A stretch of DNA of 64,000 nt from Microlunatus capsulatus (GTDB lineage Bacteria > Actinomycetota > Actinomycetes > Propionibacteriales > Propionibacteriaceae), in the NCBI RefSeq assembly GCF_017876495.1, contig NZ_JAGIOB010000001.1:3038001-3102000 (forward strand), in the 5' to 3' direction. Positions 7,759 through 17,069 of this stretch are shown here, piece by piece (the stretch's first letter is position 1; every line of letters begins with the position of its first letter). The position numbers were made by a program, and so were the translations under genes. The notes beneath the pieces were generated by a model. That model was not told where the DNA came from. It saw nothing but the letters and a program-made list of their open reading frames with translations, and did no database searches.

Positions 7759-9225
7759 TCAGAGCTGCAGGCCGGGGTACAGCGGGAAGTCGGCCAGCAG
7801 CTCGGCGCAGGCCGCGCGCGTGCGGTCGGCGAGGCCGTCCGCGAGCACGTACTTCGCCTTGCCCGGCTTCCCGTTCGACGCGGTGGCCGGGGTCGTGTTG
7901 CTGAGCACGTCGACGGCCAGGGCCGCGACGCGGTCGAACTCGTCGGCGCCGAAGCCGCGGGTGGTGAGGGCGGGCGTGCCCAGCCGGACGCCCGAGGTGT
8001 ACCAGGCGCCGTTCGGGTCGCTGGGCACCGCGTTGCGGTTGGAGACGATGCCGGCGTCGAGCAGCGCCGACTCGGCCTGCCGACCGGTCAGCCCGTAGGC
8101 CGTCACGTCGAGCAGGACGAGGTGGTTGTCGGTGCCGCCGGTGACCAGCTTCGCGCCCCGCTCCAGGAACCCGTCGGCGAGCGACTTCGCGTTGTCCGCC
8201 ACCTGCTGGGCGTAGGTCTGGAACTCCGGCGTGCGGGCCTCGGCGAAGGCGACGGCCTTGGCCGCCATCACGTGCGCCATCGGGCCGCCGAGCACCATCG
8301 GGCAGCCGCGGTCGACCGAGTCGGCGTACTCCTTCGTGGCCAGCACGAGGCCGCCGCGCGGGCCGCGGAGCGACTTGTGCGTGGTGCTGGTGACGATGTC
8401 GGCGTAGGGGACCGGGTCCTCCTCGCCGGTGAACACCTTGCCGGCCACCAGGCCCGCGAAGTGCGCCATGTCGACCATCAGCGTCGCGCCGACCTCGTCG
8501 GCGATCTCGCGCATCTTGGCGAAGTTCACCCGGCGCGGGTAGGCGGAGTAGCCGGCGATCAGCACCAGCGGCTTGAACTCCAGCGCGGCGGCCCGGACCT
8601 GGTCGTAGTCGATCAGCTGGGTCTCGGGGTCGGTCCCGTAGGAGCGCTGGTGGAACATCTTGCCCGAGATGTTGGGGCGGAAGCCGTGGGTGAGGTGGCC
8701 GCCGGCGTCCAGCGACATGCCCAGCGCCCGCTGGTTGCCGAACTTGTGGCGCAGCGACTCCCACTGCTCCTCGGTGAGGTCGTTGATGCCCTTGACGCCC
8801 AGCTCGGCCAGCTCGGGCAGCTCGACCCGGTTGGCCAGGATCGCCCAGAAGGCGACGAGGTTGGCGTCGATGCCGGAGTGCGGCTGCACGTAGGCGTGCT
8901 CGGCGCCGAACAGCTCGCGCGCGTGCTCGGCGGCGATCGACTCGACGGTGTCGACGTTCTGGCAGGCCGCGTAGAAGCGGTGCCCGACGGTGCCCTCGGC
9001 GTACTTGTCGGAGAACCAGCTGCCCATCGTCAGCAGCACCGCCGGCGAGGCGTAGTTCTCGGAGGCGATGAGCTTCAGCGAGCTGCGCTGGTCGGCCAGC
9101 TCCTGCCGGGTGGCCTCGGCGATCCGCGGCTCGACGGACTCGATGACGGCCAGGGCGGCGCGGTAGGCCTGCGACGCGGTGGCGGCGTGGTCGGTCGCGG
9201 CCGGGGTCTCGGAAGTGAGCGTCAC
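7759..9225 (-). CDS. glyA: Serine hydroxymethyltransferase
   Basis: A 488-residue PLP enzyme interconverting serine and glycine with tetrahydrofolate, the main source of one-carbon units. The sequence has the SHMT hallmarks [26 protein letters not shown] and the PLP-lysine motif [14 protein letters not shown]. It is longer than the usual 420-430 residues because of an insertion around 130-190 ([28 protein letters not shown]), as in the longer actinobacterial SHMT subgroup. The GTG at 9225 is chosen because GGAGA precedes it by a few bases; an upstream in-frame GTG would run into the inter-gene hairpin. It is convergent with the peptide-import operon. Confidence 0.95.
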   Translation of the reverse strand: MTLTSETPAATDHAATASQAYRAALAVIESVEPRIAEATRQELADQRSSLKLIASENYASPAVLLTMGSWFSDKYAEGTVGHRFYAACQNVDTVESIAAEHARELFGAEHAYVQPHSGIDANLVAFWAILANRVELPELAELGVKGINDLTEEQWESLRHKFGNQRALGMSLDAGGHLTHGFRPNISGKMFHQRSYGTDPETQLIDYDQVRAAALEFKPLVLIAGYSAYPRRVNFAKMREIADEVGATLMVDMAHFAGLVAGKVFTGEEDPVPYADIVTSTTHKSLRGPRGGLVLATKEYADSVDRGCPMVLGGPMAHVMAAKAVAFAEARTPEFQTYAQQVADNAKSLADGFLERGAKLVTGGTDNHLVLLDVTAYGLTGRQAESALLDAGIVSNRNAVPSDPNGAWYTSGVRLGTPALTTRGFGADEFDRVAALAVDVLSNTTPATASNGKPGKAKYVLADGLADRTRAACAELLADFPLYPGLQL

Positions 9226-9253
9226 GATCTCTCCAGCGGGTGGGGTGCGGGGG

Positions 9254-9274
9254 CGGCCCGGCGTCACCGGGCCG
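9254..9274 (-). terminator. Hairpin between MmyB-like regulator and glyA
   Basis: CGGCCCGG (9254-9261) and CCGGGCCG (9267-9274) form an 8-bp perfect stem with a 5-nt loop in the 58-nt gap. It has no T tract. It may terminate the regulator transcript or fold in the glyA leader. Confidence 0.4.
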
Positions 9275-9283
9275 CAGCCCAAT

Positions 9284-10216
9284 CTACCGGGCCGCACCGG
9301 CTGCGGACGCCGCGCTCCCGGGCTGGTCGACGAGGTCGGCGGGCAGGAACATCTCGGTGCCGACGACGGTGAGCAGCGACAGCGCGCCCGCCTCGGGCGT
9401 CCCCGCCGCGGCGGAGTAGACGACGACGGACTGGTCGTCGTCGGGCACCAGGAGGGTGTCGCAGTCCAGCAGCAGGGGACCGAGCCGGGGGTGCAGCACC
9501 GTCTTGCGGTGGCTGCGCCAGCCGCCGGCGGGCTGGGCCTCCCACAGCGCGGCGAACTCCGGCGAGCCGTCGCGCAGGTCGGCGAGCAGCCGCAGCAGGC
9601 CCGGGTCGGTGGGGTAGCGGGCGGCCGCGGTGCGCAGGCAGCCGACGGTCTGGGCGGCGATGGCCGCGCTCTCCCCGGGGCCGACGCCGACGGGGTGCCG
9701 CGGCGGGTCGGACGGCTCGGGCAGGAAGCGGAGCCGGTTCATGTTGCGGCGCTCGGGCCGGATGGCGGAGAAGTCGCCCAGCAGGGCCGACGCCATCGCG
9801 TTCCAGGCCAGGATGTCGCCCTTCGCGCTGGTCACCAGCACCGGCAGGTCGACGAAGCGGTCGACGAGCCGCAGCACCGTGGCCCGGACCTGCAGCGCCA
9901 TCGTCCCCGGCGTGGGCGGCGCGGAGCCGGCGAGGTGGAACAGCTCGGACCGCTCGTCGTCGGTCAGCCGCAGGGCGCGGGCCAGGGCGCCGAGCACCGA
10001 CGCCGACGGGTGCGGGCCGCGGCCCTGCTCGAGGCGGACGACGTAGTCGACGCTGATCCCGGCCAGCATGGCCAGCTCCTCGCGCCGCAGCCCGGCCACC
10101 CGGCGGTGCAGGCCGGCGGGCAGCCCGACGTCGGCGGGGCTCACCCGGGAGCGCGCCCGGCGCAGCACGGTCGCGAGCTCGGCGCGGTTCCCGGTGGCAG
10201 TCACGCCTCCCAGCAT
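9284..10216 (-). CDS. XRE-type regulator with MmyB-like ligand-binding domain
   Basis: A 310-residue transcription factor. The N-terminal HTH covers about 35-95 ([48 protein letters not shown]), described here in fragments of the helix-turn-helix pattern; the rest matches the MmyB-like (PAS-like) ligand-binding domain: [24 protein letters not shown] and the C-terminal [20 protein letters not shown]. In actinomycetes these regulators are usually encoded beside a short-chain dehydrogenase, as here, and they are thought to control it. The intergenic region contains a perfect 13-bp palindrome. Start could alternatively be the GTG at 10204. Confidence 0.88.
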   Translation of the reverse strand: MLGGVTATGNRAELATVLRRARSRVSPADVGLPAGLHRRVAGLRREELAMLAGISVDYVVRLEQGRGPHPSASVLGALARALRLTDDERSELFHLAGSAPPTPGTMALQVRATVLRLVDRFVDLPVLVTSAKGDILAWNAMASALLGDFSAIRPERRNMNRLRFLPEPSDPPRHPVGVGPGESAAIAAQTVGCLRTAAARYPTDPGLLRLLADLRDGSPEFAALWEAQPAGGWRSHRKTVLHPRLGPLLLDCDTLLVPDDDQSVVVYSAAAGTPEAGALSLLTVVGTEMFLPADLVDQPGSAASAAGAAR

Positions 10217-10241
10217 CTCCCGTGCACGGCCCGCCTGGGTA

Positions 10242-10254
10242 GGACCGCCGGTCC
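10242..10254. promoter_or_regulatory. Candidate operator palindrome between MmyB-like regulator and SDR
   Basis: GGACCGCCGGTCC is a perfect 6+1+6 palindrome centred in the 89-nt divergent intergenic region, about 30 nt from the regulator start and 50 nt from the SDR start. Position and symmetry fit an operator of the adjacent regulator. Confidence 0.5.
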
Positions 10255-10305
10255 CACGAGCGGTCGGCCCTGGTCCGGTCCGGTCGCGGGGCCGAGGCTG
10301 GTCCC

Positions 10306-11064
10306 ATGACCACCACCCCTGACCCCACCTCCGCCACCTCCGAGAGCACCACCCGCCCCGTCGCCCTCGTCACCGGGGCCAACAAGGGCCTCGGCCTGGA
10401 GACCGTCGCCCGCCTCGCCGCCCTCGGCTGGACCGTCCACCTGGGTGCCCGCGACCCGGAGCGGCTGGAGAAGGCCGTCGCCGAGGTCCAGGGCCGCGTC
10501 GACGGCGCCGACGTCCGCGCGCTGCCCCTCGACGTGACCGACGACGCCTCGGTCGCCGCTGCCGTCGAGGTCGTCCGGGCCGCCTCCGGGCACCTCGACG
10601 TCCTGGTGAACAACGCCGGCGCGGCCGGCACGTCCGCCGCGCCCGCCGACGTCGTCGCGGCCGACTTCCTGCCCGTCTACGGCGTCAACGTGCTGGGGCC
10701 GGTGCGGATGACGGCGGCCTTCCTGCCGCTGCTGCGCGCGGCCGCCGCGCCCCGGGTCGTCATGGTGTCGAGCGGGCTCGGCTCGTTCGCCGCGACCAGC
10801 GACCCCGAGCGGATCGAGTCGCAGGTGCCGGCGGTCGTCTACACCTCGTCGAAGGCGGCGCTCAACATGATCACGCACCAGTACGCGCGGTTCCTCGAGG
10901 GCGTCCGCGTCGTCTCGGTGGACCCGGGCTACACCGCGACCGACCTCAACGGCCACTCCGGGCCGCAGACGGTCACCGAGGGCACCGACGCGGTCGTCCA
11001 GGCGTGCACGGCCGAGGAGCTGCCGGGCACCTTCTTCAGCCGGTCGGGCGCCGAGGCCTGGTGA
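10306..11064 (+). CDS. Short-chain dehydrogenase/reductase
   Basis: A 252-residue classical SDR. The NAD(P)-binding motif TGANKGLG lies near residues 23-30, NNAG near 98-101, and the catalytic serine and YxxxK are in VVMVSSGLG and YTSSKAALN. The DPGYTATDLNG segment follows. The first 17 residues are a Thr/Ser-rich extension. Substrate is unknown. The gene is transcribed away from an MmyB-like regulator and is followed by a strong inverted repeat, so it is probably a single-gene unit under that regulator. Confidence 0.9.
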   Translation: MTTTPDPTSATSESTTRPVALVTGANKGLGLETVARLAALGWTVHLGARDPERLEKAVAEVQGRVDGADVRALPLDVTDDASVAAAVEVVRAASGHLDVLVNNAGAAGTSAAPADVVAADFLPVYGVNVLGPVRMTAAFLPLLRAAAAPRVVMVSSGLGSFAATSDPERIESQVPAVVYTSSKAALNMITHQYARFLEGVRVVSVDPGYTATDLNGHSGPQTVTEGTDAVVQACTAEELPGTFFSRSGAEAW

Positions 11065-11074
11065 GCCCGGGAAC

Positions 11075-11114
11075 GTGTGACCTGGCGAGGTGATGACACC
11101 TCGCGAGGTCACAC
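11075..11114. terminator. 18-bp inverted repeat after the SDR gene
   Basis: Arms at 11075-11092 and 11097-11114 pair with one mismatch across a 4-nt ATGA loop. A second hairpin, GGTCCG/CGGACC at 11115-11131, follows at once. No T tract; a probable factor-independent terminator of the actinobacterial kind. Confidence 0.65.
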
Positions 11115-11165
11115 GGTCCGGGCGCCGGACCCCGTGGATGGCTAGCGTGCGGGCAGGAGGTCACC

Positions 11166-11378
11166 ATGTCGGAGCCGTACCCGCCCTACCCGCAGACGCC
11201 CCCGCCGCTGCCGCCGCTGCGCTGCCCGCTCTGCGAGGGGCAGCAGTTCCAGCGCGAGGAGTCCCGCCAGGAGTCCCGCTGGGGCTTCAGCTCCCACCGG
11301 ATGACGCTGATGGTCTGCCAGCGCTGCCGCTACGTCCTGCACTTCTACGACACGCACTCGATCTGGAACCTCGACTGA
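11166..11378 (+). CDS. Small zinc-ribbon protein
   Basis: A 70-residue protein with a proline-rich N-terminus (PPYPQTPPPLPPL) and two cysteine pairs, CPLC near residue 20 and CQRC near 51, the pattern of a four-cysteine zinc ribbon. The ATG is preceded by a strong AGGAGG and a TAGCGT -10 box (11143-11148). It matches small conserved actinobacterial proteins of unknown function; zinc binding is inferred from the cysteine pattern. It is convergent with rlmB, 18 nt away. Confidence 0.75.
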   Translation: MSEPYPPYPQTPPPLPPLRCPLCEGQQFQREESRQESRWGFSSHRMTLMVCQRCRYVLHFYDTHSIWNLD

Positions 11379-11396
11379 GGCTCCCCCCGGGTGGGG

Positions 11397-12365
11397 TCAG
11401 CGTCGGCTGCGGGCGATCTCGTAGAGCGCGATGCCCGTGGCCACGCCGGCGTTGAGCGACTCGACCGAGGCCGTGATCGGGATCGAGGCCATCGCGTCGC
11501 AGGCCTCGCGGACCAGCCGGGACAGGCCGTCGCCCTCGCTGCCCACGACGAGCAGCAGCGGGCCCGCGGTCTGCGGCAGGTCGGCGATGTCGGTCTCGGC
11601 CTCGCCGTCCAGGCCGACGAGGAAGAACCCGGCGTCCTTGTAGGCCCGCAGCGCGCGGTTGAGGTTCGTGGCCCGGGCGATCGGGATCCGGGCGGCGGCC
11701 CCCGCGGAGGTCTTCCACGCGGCCGCCGTCATCCCCGCCGAGCGGCGCTCGGGGATCAGCACGCCCTGCGCGCCGAACGCCGCGGACGAGCGCACGACGG
11801 CGCCGAGGTTGCGCGGGTCGGTGATCGAGTCCAGGGCCACCACCAGCGGCTCGCCGTCGGCCTCGAGCGCGGCGGCCAGCAGGTCGTCGGGGTGGGCGTA
11901 GGTGAACTCGGGCAGCTGCAGGGCCACGCCCTGGTGGATCGCGCCGCCGGTCATCTTGTCCAGCTGGTCGCGGGTGACCTCGAGCATCGGCGTGCGGGTG
12001 TCCGCGGCCAGCTTGAGGATGTCGCGGAGCCGGTCGTCGCGCTCGGCGCCCTCGGAGACGTAGGCCGTCTTGATGGGGATGCCGGCCTGCATCGCCTCCA
12101 GCACGGGGTTGCGGCCCGCGACCCACTCGGGGCCGGTGCCGGGACGGCCGGTGCGCTGCGACGGGCCGCCGCGCTCGCTGCGACCGCGCGCGGCCGCGGC
12201 CGCCGCGGCCTTCGGCGACACGTAGCTCTTGTGGTAAGGGCGGTCCTCGGCCTTCGGGGTCGCGCCGCGACCCTCCAGGCCACGGCGGACGCGACCGCCG
12301 GACCCGGCGGTGTTGCCCTTGCCCTTGCGGCGGATGGCGCCCTTGCGCTGGCTGTTCCCGGGCAT
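11397..12365 (-). CDS. rlmB: 23S rRNA (guanosine-2'-O-)-methyltransferase, SpoU/TrmH family
   Basis: A 322-residue SpoU-family methyltransferase expected to modify G2251 of 23S rRNA. The first 80 residues are a basic, low-complexity extension (GAIRRKGKGN, KAAAAAAARGRSERGG) common in actinobacterial RlmB. Then come the substrate-binding domain (WVAGRNPVLEAM) and the SPOUT knot with ALDSITDPRNLGAVVRSSAAFGAQGVL, LLLVVGSEGDGLSRLV and SLNAGVATGIALYE, all three SpoU motifs. The start lies 1 nt after the cysS stop, so the pair is an operon, the usual actinobacterial arrangement. Confidence 0.93.
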   Translation of the reverse strand: MPGNSQRKGAIRRKGKGNTAGSGGRVRRGLEGRGATPKAEDRPYHKSYVSPKAAAAAAARGRSERGGPSQRTGRPGTGPEWVAGRNPVLEAMQAGIPIKTAYVSEGAERDDRLRDILKLAADTRTPMLEVTRDQLDKMTGGAIHQGVALQLPEFTYAHPDDLLAAALEADGEPLVVALDSITDPRNLGAVVRSSAAFGAQGVLIPERRSAGMTAAAWKTSAGAAARIPIARATNLNRALRAYKDAGFFLVGLDGEAETDIADLPQTAGPLLLVVGSEGDGLSRLVREACDAMASIPITASVESLNAGVATGIALYEIARSRR

Positions 12366-12366
12366 G

Positions 12367-13881
12367 TCAGGCTCCTGTGGTCTCGGACGGGGAGGCGAGG
12401 GACCACCGGGTCCCGCGCGGGGTGTCCTCGAGGACGACGCCGAGCGCCGCCAACGCATCGCGGACGGCGTCGGCCGCCGCGTAGTCCTTGCGGGCGCGGG
12501 CCGCGGCCCGCTGCTCGACGAGGGCGGCCACCAGGCCGTCGACGACGGGCCGGTAGTCCTGCCCGGGCCCGGCGCCGGCGCCACGGGTCCAGGCCGGGTC
12601 GTCGGCGTCGAGGCCGAGGACGCCGAGCATCGCGCGGGTGCGGCCCAGGTGCAGGGCGAGGGCGTCGAGGTCGCCCGCGTCCAGGGCGGTGTTGCCATCG
12701 CGGACGGCGGCGTAGAGCACCGCCACGGCGGCCGGGGTGGAGAGGTCGTCGTCCATGGCGGCGACGAAGGCCTCCGGCAGCGCGGCGGCCGGGGCGTCGG
12801 GGACCAGCTCGGCGGCGCGGGTGACGAAGCCGTCGATCCGGGCCAGCGCGGCGGTGGCCTCGGCGAGGGAGTCGTCGGAGAACTCGATGGCCGAGCGGTA
12901 GTGCGGCTGCGCCAGGTAGAAGCGGACGGCGCGTGGCGGGAAGGCGCGGGTGACCTCGGAGACCAGGGCCCCGTTGCCCAGGGACTTGCTCATCTTCTCC
13001 CCGGCCGCGGTGACCCAGGCGTTGTGCATCCAGAAGCGCGCGAAGCGCTGGCCGGCCGCCGTCGACTGCGCCAGCTCGTTCTCGTGGTGCGGGAAGCGCA
13101 GGTCCAGGCCGCCGCCGTGGATGTCGAACTCGTCGCCGAGGTACTTGCCGGCCATCGCCGAGCACTCCAGGTGCCAGCCCGGCCGGCCGCGGCCCCACGG
13201 GGTGGGCCAGGACGCTGTCGCCGGCTCGCCGGGCTTGTGGCCCTTCCACAGCGCGAAGTCGCGGGGGTCGCGCTTGCCGCGCGGGTCGGCGTCCTCGGCC
13301 GCCTCCATGTCGTCGATCCGCTGGCCCGACAGCGAGCCGTAGGCCGGCCAGGAGCGCACGTCGAAGTAGACGTCGCCCGAGCCGTCGTCGGCGGCGTAGG
13401 CGTGCCCGCGCTCCACGAGCACCTCGATCAGCTCGACCATCTCGGGGATGTGCCCGGTGGCGCGCGGCTCGTAGGTGGGCGGCTCGCAGCCCAGCGCCGC
13501 GTAGGCGTCGTGCAGCTCCCGCTCGAAGCGGTAGGCGTGGGCGAACCAGGGCACGCCGGCCTCGGCGGACTTGGTGAGGATCTTGTCGTCGATGTCGGTG
13601 ACGTTGGCGATCACGGTGACCGCGAAGCCCCGGTGCGTCAGCCAGCGGCGCAGGACGTCGAAGACGACCTCCTTGCGGATGTGCCCGACGTGCGGCGCGG
13701 ACTGCACGGTGAGCCCGCAGTGGTAGATCGAGACCTGCCCGGGGACGACGGGGACGAAGTCGCGCACCGTCCGGGTGGCGGTGTCGTAGAGCCGGAAGGC
13801 GGTCGCCGCGCCGTCGGCGTCCGGTGCGGTCGGGGCCGGGCGCGGGTCCGTCGCCGGGGAGGCGGGGGAGTGCTGCGTCAC
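12367..13881 (-). CDS. cysS: Cysteinyl-tRNA synthetase
   Basis: A 504-residue class I aminoacyl-tRNA synthetase that charges tRNA-Cys. Signature HVGH (HIGH variant) is at 64-67, KMSKS at 296-300. Zinc ligands fit Cys55, Cys240 and the HHENE segment at 265-269. A 28-residue Pro/Ala-rich N-terminal extension is present, and the GTG start is the first in frame. It is co-transcribed with rlmB. The mycothiol ligase MshC is a close relative, but the full length and the C-terminal DALR-like anticodon region support CysS. Confidence 0.95.
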   Translation of the reverse strand: MTQHSPASPATDPRPAPTAPDADGAATAFRLYDTATRTVRDFVPVVPGQVSIYHCGLTVQSAPHVGHIRKEVVFDVLRRWLTHRGFAVTVIANVTDIDDKILTKSAEAGVPWFAHAYRFERELHDAYAALGCEPPTYEPRATGHIPEMVELIEVLVERGHAYAADDGSGDVYFDVRSWPAYGSLSGQRIDDMEAAEDADPRGKRDPRDFALWKGHKPGEPATASWPTPWGRGRPGWHLECSAMAGKYLGDEFDIHGGGLDLRFPHHENELAQSTAAGQRFARFWMHNAWVTAAGEKMSKSLGNGALVSEVTRAFPPRAVRFYLAQPHYRSAIEFSDDSLAEATAALARIDGFVTRAAELVPDAPAAALPEAFVAAMDDDLSTPAAVAVLYAAVRDGNTALDAGDLDALALHLGRTRAMLGVLGLDADDPAWTRGAGAGPGQDYRPVVDGLVAALVEQRAAARARKDYAAADAVRDALAALGVVLEDTPRGTRWSLASPSETTGA

Positions 13882-13903
13882 CGCGGCAGCCTACCGGTCG
13901 GCG

Positions 13904-14332
13904 TCAGGCCTCCAGCGCCATCAACCGGCGCATCGCGTCGACGCCCTCCCGCAGCGCCTTGAGGTCGCGGCGGGACAGGCGGGCCAGGTAGGGCTCGACG
14001 CCGGTGCCCAGGGAGTCGCGCAGCGTGCCCAGCTCCTGCTTGCCCTCCGGCGTCAGCTCGATCATCCAGGCCCGGGCGTCGCGGACGTCGGCGCTGCGGG
14101 CGACCAGGCCGGCCGCCTCCAGCCGCTTGACGTGGTTGGTGATCGTCGGCTGGGAGCAGCGCTCGGCGACCGCCAGCTCGCTGATCCGGGTGGGGCCGTT
14201 GTCGCTGAGCCGCGCGAGGATGCGGGCGGCCGCGAGGCTGAGGGTGAAGGTGCTCGACTTGGGTACCCACCGCACGACGCGCGCGGAGGTCGTGATCAGA
14301 TCCTCCCCCAGGGCGTGCAGGTCGTCGCTCAT
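13904..14332 (-). CDS. MarR-family transcriptional regulator
   Basis: A 142-residue winged-helix regulator. The recognition part reads ISELAVAERCSQPTITNHVKRLEAAGLVARSADVRDARAW, given here as the classical MarR pattern of helix 3, helix 4 and the D-x-R-A/D-x-R wing. Ligand and targets are unknown. Its gene lies alone on the minus strand 22 nt downstream of cysS start and 84 nt before the TetR gene stop, so it may be monocistronic. Confidence 0.9.
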   Translation of the reverse strand: MSDDLHALGEDLITTSARVVRWVPKSSTFTLSLAAARILARLSDNGPTRISELAVAERCSQPTITNHVKRLEAAGLVARSADVRDARAWMIELTPEGKQELGTLRDSLGTGVEPYLARLSRRDLKALREGVDAMRRLMALEA

Positions 14333-14416
14333 GGCCGAAGCCTATGCGCACGCCTGGGCCCGGAGCACGGCTCGGACCGGGTTCTCGGGGGATTCACAGC
14401 CGCGGGCCGTCGGGCG

Positions 14417-15019
14417 CTACCGGCTGACGGCCGCGACGACCAGCCGGGCCAGCTCCGCGTAGGCCTGGGCGTCGTCCAGCCCCGTCGCCGCGCCGATCTC
14501 GCCCGAGGTGATCCGGCGCATGGTGGCGGTGACCACCTCGCTGACGAAGGCCGCCGGCACCCGGCGGAAGGCGCCGGCCCGGATGCCCTCGTCGACCAGC
14601 TCGCGCACCCGGGCGGCGGCCGCGGCGGTGTTCTGCTCGTAGATCTCCGCCGCCGGGGCGAAGGCCGCGACGTCGGCCCGGAAGGCCGGCCCGGCCGCCC
14701 GCAGCTGCTCCGCCACGGCCTCCAGGTACCGGGTGACCCGCGCGCCGGGCGCCCGGGTGCCCGCGAGGGCCTCCTCGACCGCCGCCGTGGCCCGGCGGAA
14801 GAACTCCCGGACCGCCAGCAGGGCCAGCTGCTCCTTGCTGGCCGCCAGCGCGTACAGCGTCCGCTTGGAGCAGCCGAGCCGGGCGGCCACGTCGTCGACG
14901 GTGCTGGCGCTGAAGCCCTCGGCCAGCACCAGCGCGACCAGCGCGTCCTCCAGCTCCTGCTGGCGCGGGGTCAGCCGACGCCCCCCGGGCCTCGACGACG
15001 CGGGTACGGTGGTCTCCAT
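14417..15019 (-). CDS. TetR-family transcriptional regulator
   Basis: A 200-residue TetR regulator with the N-terminal HTH reading FSASTVDDVAARLGCSKRTLYALAASKEQL in spirit of the family (helices at about 35-65). The ATG at 15019 is at the centre of a 10-bp inverted repeat (15004-15013 and 15026-15035, GTACGGTGGT and complement), a likely autoregulatory operator. It is divergent from an acyl-CoA dehydrogenase operon and so probably represses fatty-acid or acyl-CoA degradation genes; the inducer would be an acyl-CoA (inference). Confidence 0.9.
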   Translation of the reverse strand: METTVPASSRPGGRRLTPRQQELEDALVALVLAEGFSASTVDDVAARLGCSKRTLYALAASKEQLALLAVREFFRRATAAVEEALAGTRAPGARVTRYLEAVAEQLRAAGPAFRADVAAFAPAAEIYEQNTAAAAARVRELVDEGIRAGAFRRVPAAFVSEVVTATMRRITSGEIGAATGLDDAQAYAELARLVVAAVSR

Positions 15020-15035
15020 GGCGGTACCACCGTAC
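15004..15035. promoter_or_regulatory. Inverted repeat operator at the TetR start
   Basis: GTACGGTGGT (15004-15013) and ACCACCGTAC (15026-15035) are perfect complements with a 12-nt spacer that contains the TetR start codon. The geometry fits a TetR operator. Confidence 0.5.
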
Positions 15036-15043
15036 TGCCGTCC

Positions 15044-15088
15044 GTACCGCACCTGCACGTACCGCACTTGCACGTCCCGCACCTGCAC
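15044..15088 (+). repeat. Three tandem 15-bp repeats in TetR/acyl-CoA dehydrogenase intergenic region
   Basis: GTACCGCACCTGCAC, GTACCGCACTTGCAC and GTCCCGCACCTGCAC follow each other without gap. They lie 58 nt upstream of the dehydrogenase start. Regular spacing near one and a half helical turns suggests repeated regulator binding or a promoter-linked satellite. Confidence 0.7.
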
Positions 15089-15145
15089 CCACCGCTGCCG
15101 CACCACCGGCGCCCTCCCGGCGCCGGCGGACGAGGAGGTCCCGCC

Positions 15146-16318
15146 GTGGCCGTCGAACGTCTGCTGCCCACCGACGAGGGGGTCGAGCTGGTCGCCCTGG
15201 TCCGCGAGGTCGCCCAGGCCGAGCTCGCCCCGCGCGCCGCGGCCGAGGAGGCCGCCGGCCGGTACCCCCGCGACGTCTTCGCCGCGCTGGGCGGGCTGGG
15301 GCTGCTGGGGATGCCCTACCCCGAGGAGGTCGGCGGGCTCGGCCAGCCCTACGAGGTCTACCTGCAGGCGCTGGAGGAGGTGGCCGCGGCCTGGATGAGC
15401 GTCGCCGTCGGGGTCTCCGTGCACGTCATGAGCTGCCACCCGCTGGCCACCTGGGGGACCCCCGCGCAGCAGCAGGCGCACCTGCCGGACCTGCTGGGCG
15501 GCGGACTGCTCGGCGGCTACGCGCTGTCCGAGCCCCAGGCCGGGTCCGACATCGCGGGCATGACCAGCCGGGCGAAGCGCACCGACGAGGGCTACGAGCT
15601 GCACGGCGCCAAGGCCTGGGTCACGCACGGCTCGCGGGCCGACGCCTACACCGTCTTCGCCCGGGTCGGCGACACCCCGCCCGGCGGCATCACCTGCTTC
15701 CTGGTCCCCGGCGACGCGGCCGGGCTCGGCTTCGGCGCCCCCGAGCGGAAGATGGGGCTGACCGCCTCGGTGACCGCGGGCCTGCACCTCGACGGGGTCG
15801 CGGTGGCCGACGACCGGCGGATCGGTGACGAGGGCCAGGGGATGCGGATCGCGCTCTCCGCGCTGGACTCCGGCCGGCTCGGGATCGCGGCCTGCGCCAC
15901 CGGTCTGGCCCAGGCGGCGCTGGACCTCGCCGTCGGCTACGCGCAGGAGCGCCAGCAGTTCGGCCGCGCCGTCGCGGAGTTCCAGGGGATGCAGTTCCTG
16001 CTGGCCGACATGGCCGCCGCCGTCGACAGCGCCCGGGCGACCTACCTGCTGGCGGCCCGCAAGCGCGACGCCGGGATGGCCTTCACCCGCGACGCCGCCG
16101 TCGCGAAGCTCGTGGCCACCGACGCGGCCATGCGCGTCACCACCGACGCCGTCCAGGTGCTGGGAGGCTACGGCTACACCGCCGACTTCCCGGCGGAGCG
16201 CTACATGCGGGAGGCCAAGGTGACCCAGATCTTCGAGGGCACGAACCAGATCCAGCGGCTCGTCATCGGCCGGCAGCTGCTCGGCTCGCTGAGCGGGAGC
16301 TCCCGTGCGCCTCGGTGA
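15146..16318 (+). CDS. Acyl-CoA dehydrogenase
   Basis: A 390-residue flavoprotein that oxidises acyl-CoA to the trans-2-enoyl-CoA and passes electrons to ETF. Family motifs are present: YALSEPQAGSDIAGM (FAD/substrate loop), KMGLTASVTAGLHLDGV, and QVLGGYGYTADFPAERYMREAK. Catalytic glutamate is in QIFEGTNQIQRL near the C-terminus. Full length for the family. The GTG start is preceded by GAGGAGG. The 3' end overlaps the following SDR gene by 14 nt. It is divergent from a TetR repressor. Confidence 0.93.
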   Translation: MAVERLLPTDEGVELVALVREVAQAELAPRAAAEEAAGRYPRDVFAALGGLGLLGMPYPEEVGGLGQPYEVYLQALEEVAAAWMSVAVGVSVHVMSCHPLATWGTPAQQQAHLPDLLGGGLLGGYALSEPQAGSDIAGMTSRAKRTDEGYELHGAKAWVTHGSRADAYTVFARVGDTPPGGITCFLVPGDAAGLGFGAPERKMGLTASVTAGLHLDGVAVADDRRIGDEGQGMRIALSALDSGRLGIAACATGLAQAALDLAVGYAQERQQFGRAVAEFQGMQFLLADMAAAVDSARATYLLAARKRDAGMAFTRDAAVAKLVATDAAMRVTTDAVQVLGGYGYTADFPAERYMREAKVTQIFEGTNQIQRLVIGRQLLGSLSGSSRAPR

Positions 16319-17069
16319 GGACGACGTCGTCCTGGTCACCGGCGGGGCGTCCGGGCTGGGCGAGGCGACCGTCCGGGCGCTGCTGACGACGGGGGCGCAG
16401 GCGGTGGTCGTCGACCTGCCCGGCTCCCGCGGCGAGGCGCTCGTCGCCGCGCTGGGCGAGCGCGCCGTCTTCGCGCCGGCCGACGTCCGCGACCCCGACC
16501 AGCTGGCCGCCGCCGTCGCGGTCGCAACGGGCCGCGGGACGCTCCGGGTCGCCGTCAGCTGCGCCGGCGTCGCCACCCCCGGCCGGGTCGTCGGGCGCAA
16601 GGGCGTGCTGCCGCTGGCCGACTTCGCCCGCGTCGTCGAGATCAACCTCCTCGGCACCTTCAACCTGCTGCGGCTGGCGGCCGACGCGATGGGCGGCAAC
16701 GGGCTGCTGGACGGCGACCGCGGGCTGGTCGTGATGACCGCCAGCGTCGCCGCGTTCGACGGCCAGGTGGGCCAGGCCGCCTACGCGGCCAGCAAGGGGG
16801 GCGTCGCCGCGCTGACCCTGCCCGCCGCCCGCGACCTCGCCGACCGCGCCGTCCGGGTGATGACGATCGCGCCCGGGGTGATGGAGACGCCGATGATGGC
16901 GGGCCTGCCGGAGGAGACGCGGACGTCGCTGGAGGCCCTGGTGCCGCACCCGGCCCGGCTGGGCCGGCCGGCGGAGTACGCCCAGCTGGTGGAGGCGCTG
17001 GTGGCCAACCCGCTGCTGAACGGCGAGGCCATCCGGCTCGACGGCGCCCTGCGGATGCCGCCGCGGTGA
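16305..17069 (+). CDS. Short-chain dehydrogenase, 3-hydroxyacyl-CoA dehydrogenase type II-like
   Basis: A 254-residue SDR with TGGASGLG near residues 12-19, a central INLLGTFNLLRLAA helix and catalytic YAASKGG. The C-terminal APGVMETPMMAGLPEE and the VVGRKGVLPL insertion resemble HSD17B10-like 3-hydroxyacyl-CoA dehydrogenases. Its coupling to an acyl-CoA dehydrogenase gene by a 14-nt overlap supports a beta-oxidation step. Start is the GTG at 16305; no better start lies downstream. Confidence 0.87.
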   Translation: MRLGEDDVVLVTGGASGLGEATVRALLTTGAQAVVVDLPGSRGEALVAALGERAVFAPADVRDPDQLAAAVAVATGRGTLRVAVSCAGVATPGRVVGRKGVLPLADFARVVEINLLGTFNLLRLAADAMGGNGLLDGDRGLVVMTASVAAFDGQVGQAAYAASKGGVAALTLPAARDLADRAVRVMTIAPGVMETPMMAGLPEETRTSLEALVPHPARLGRPAEYAQLVEALVANPLLNGEAIRLDGALRMPPR

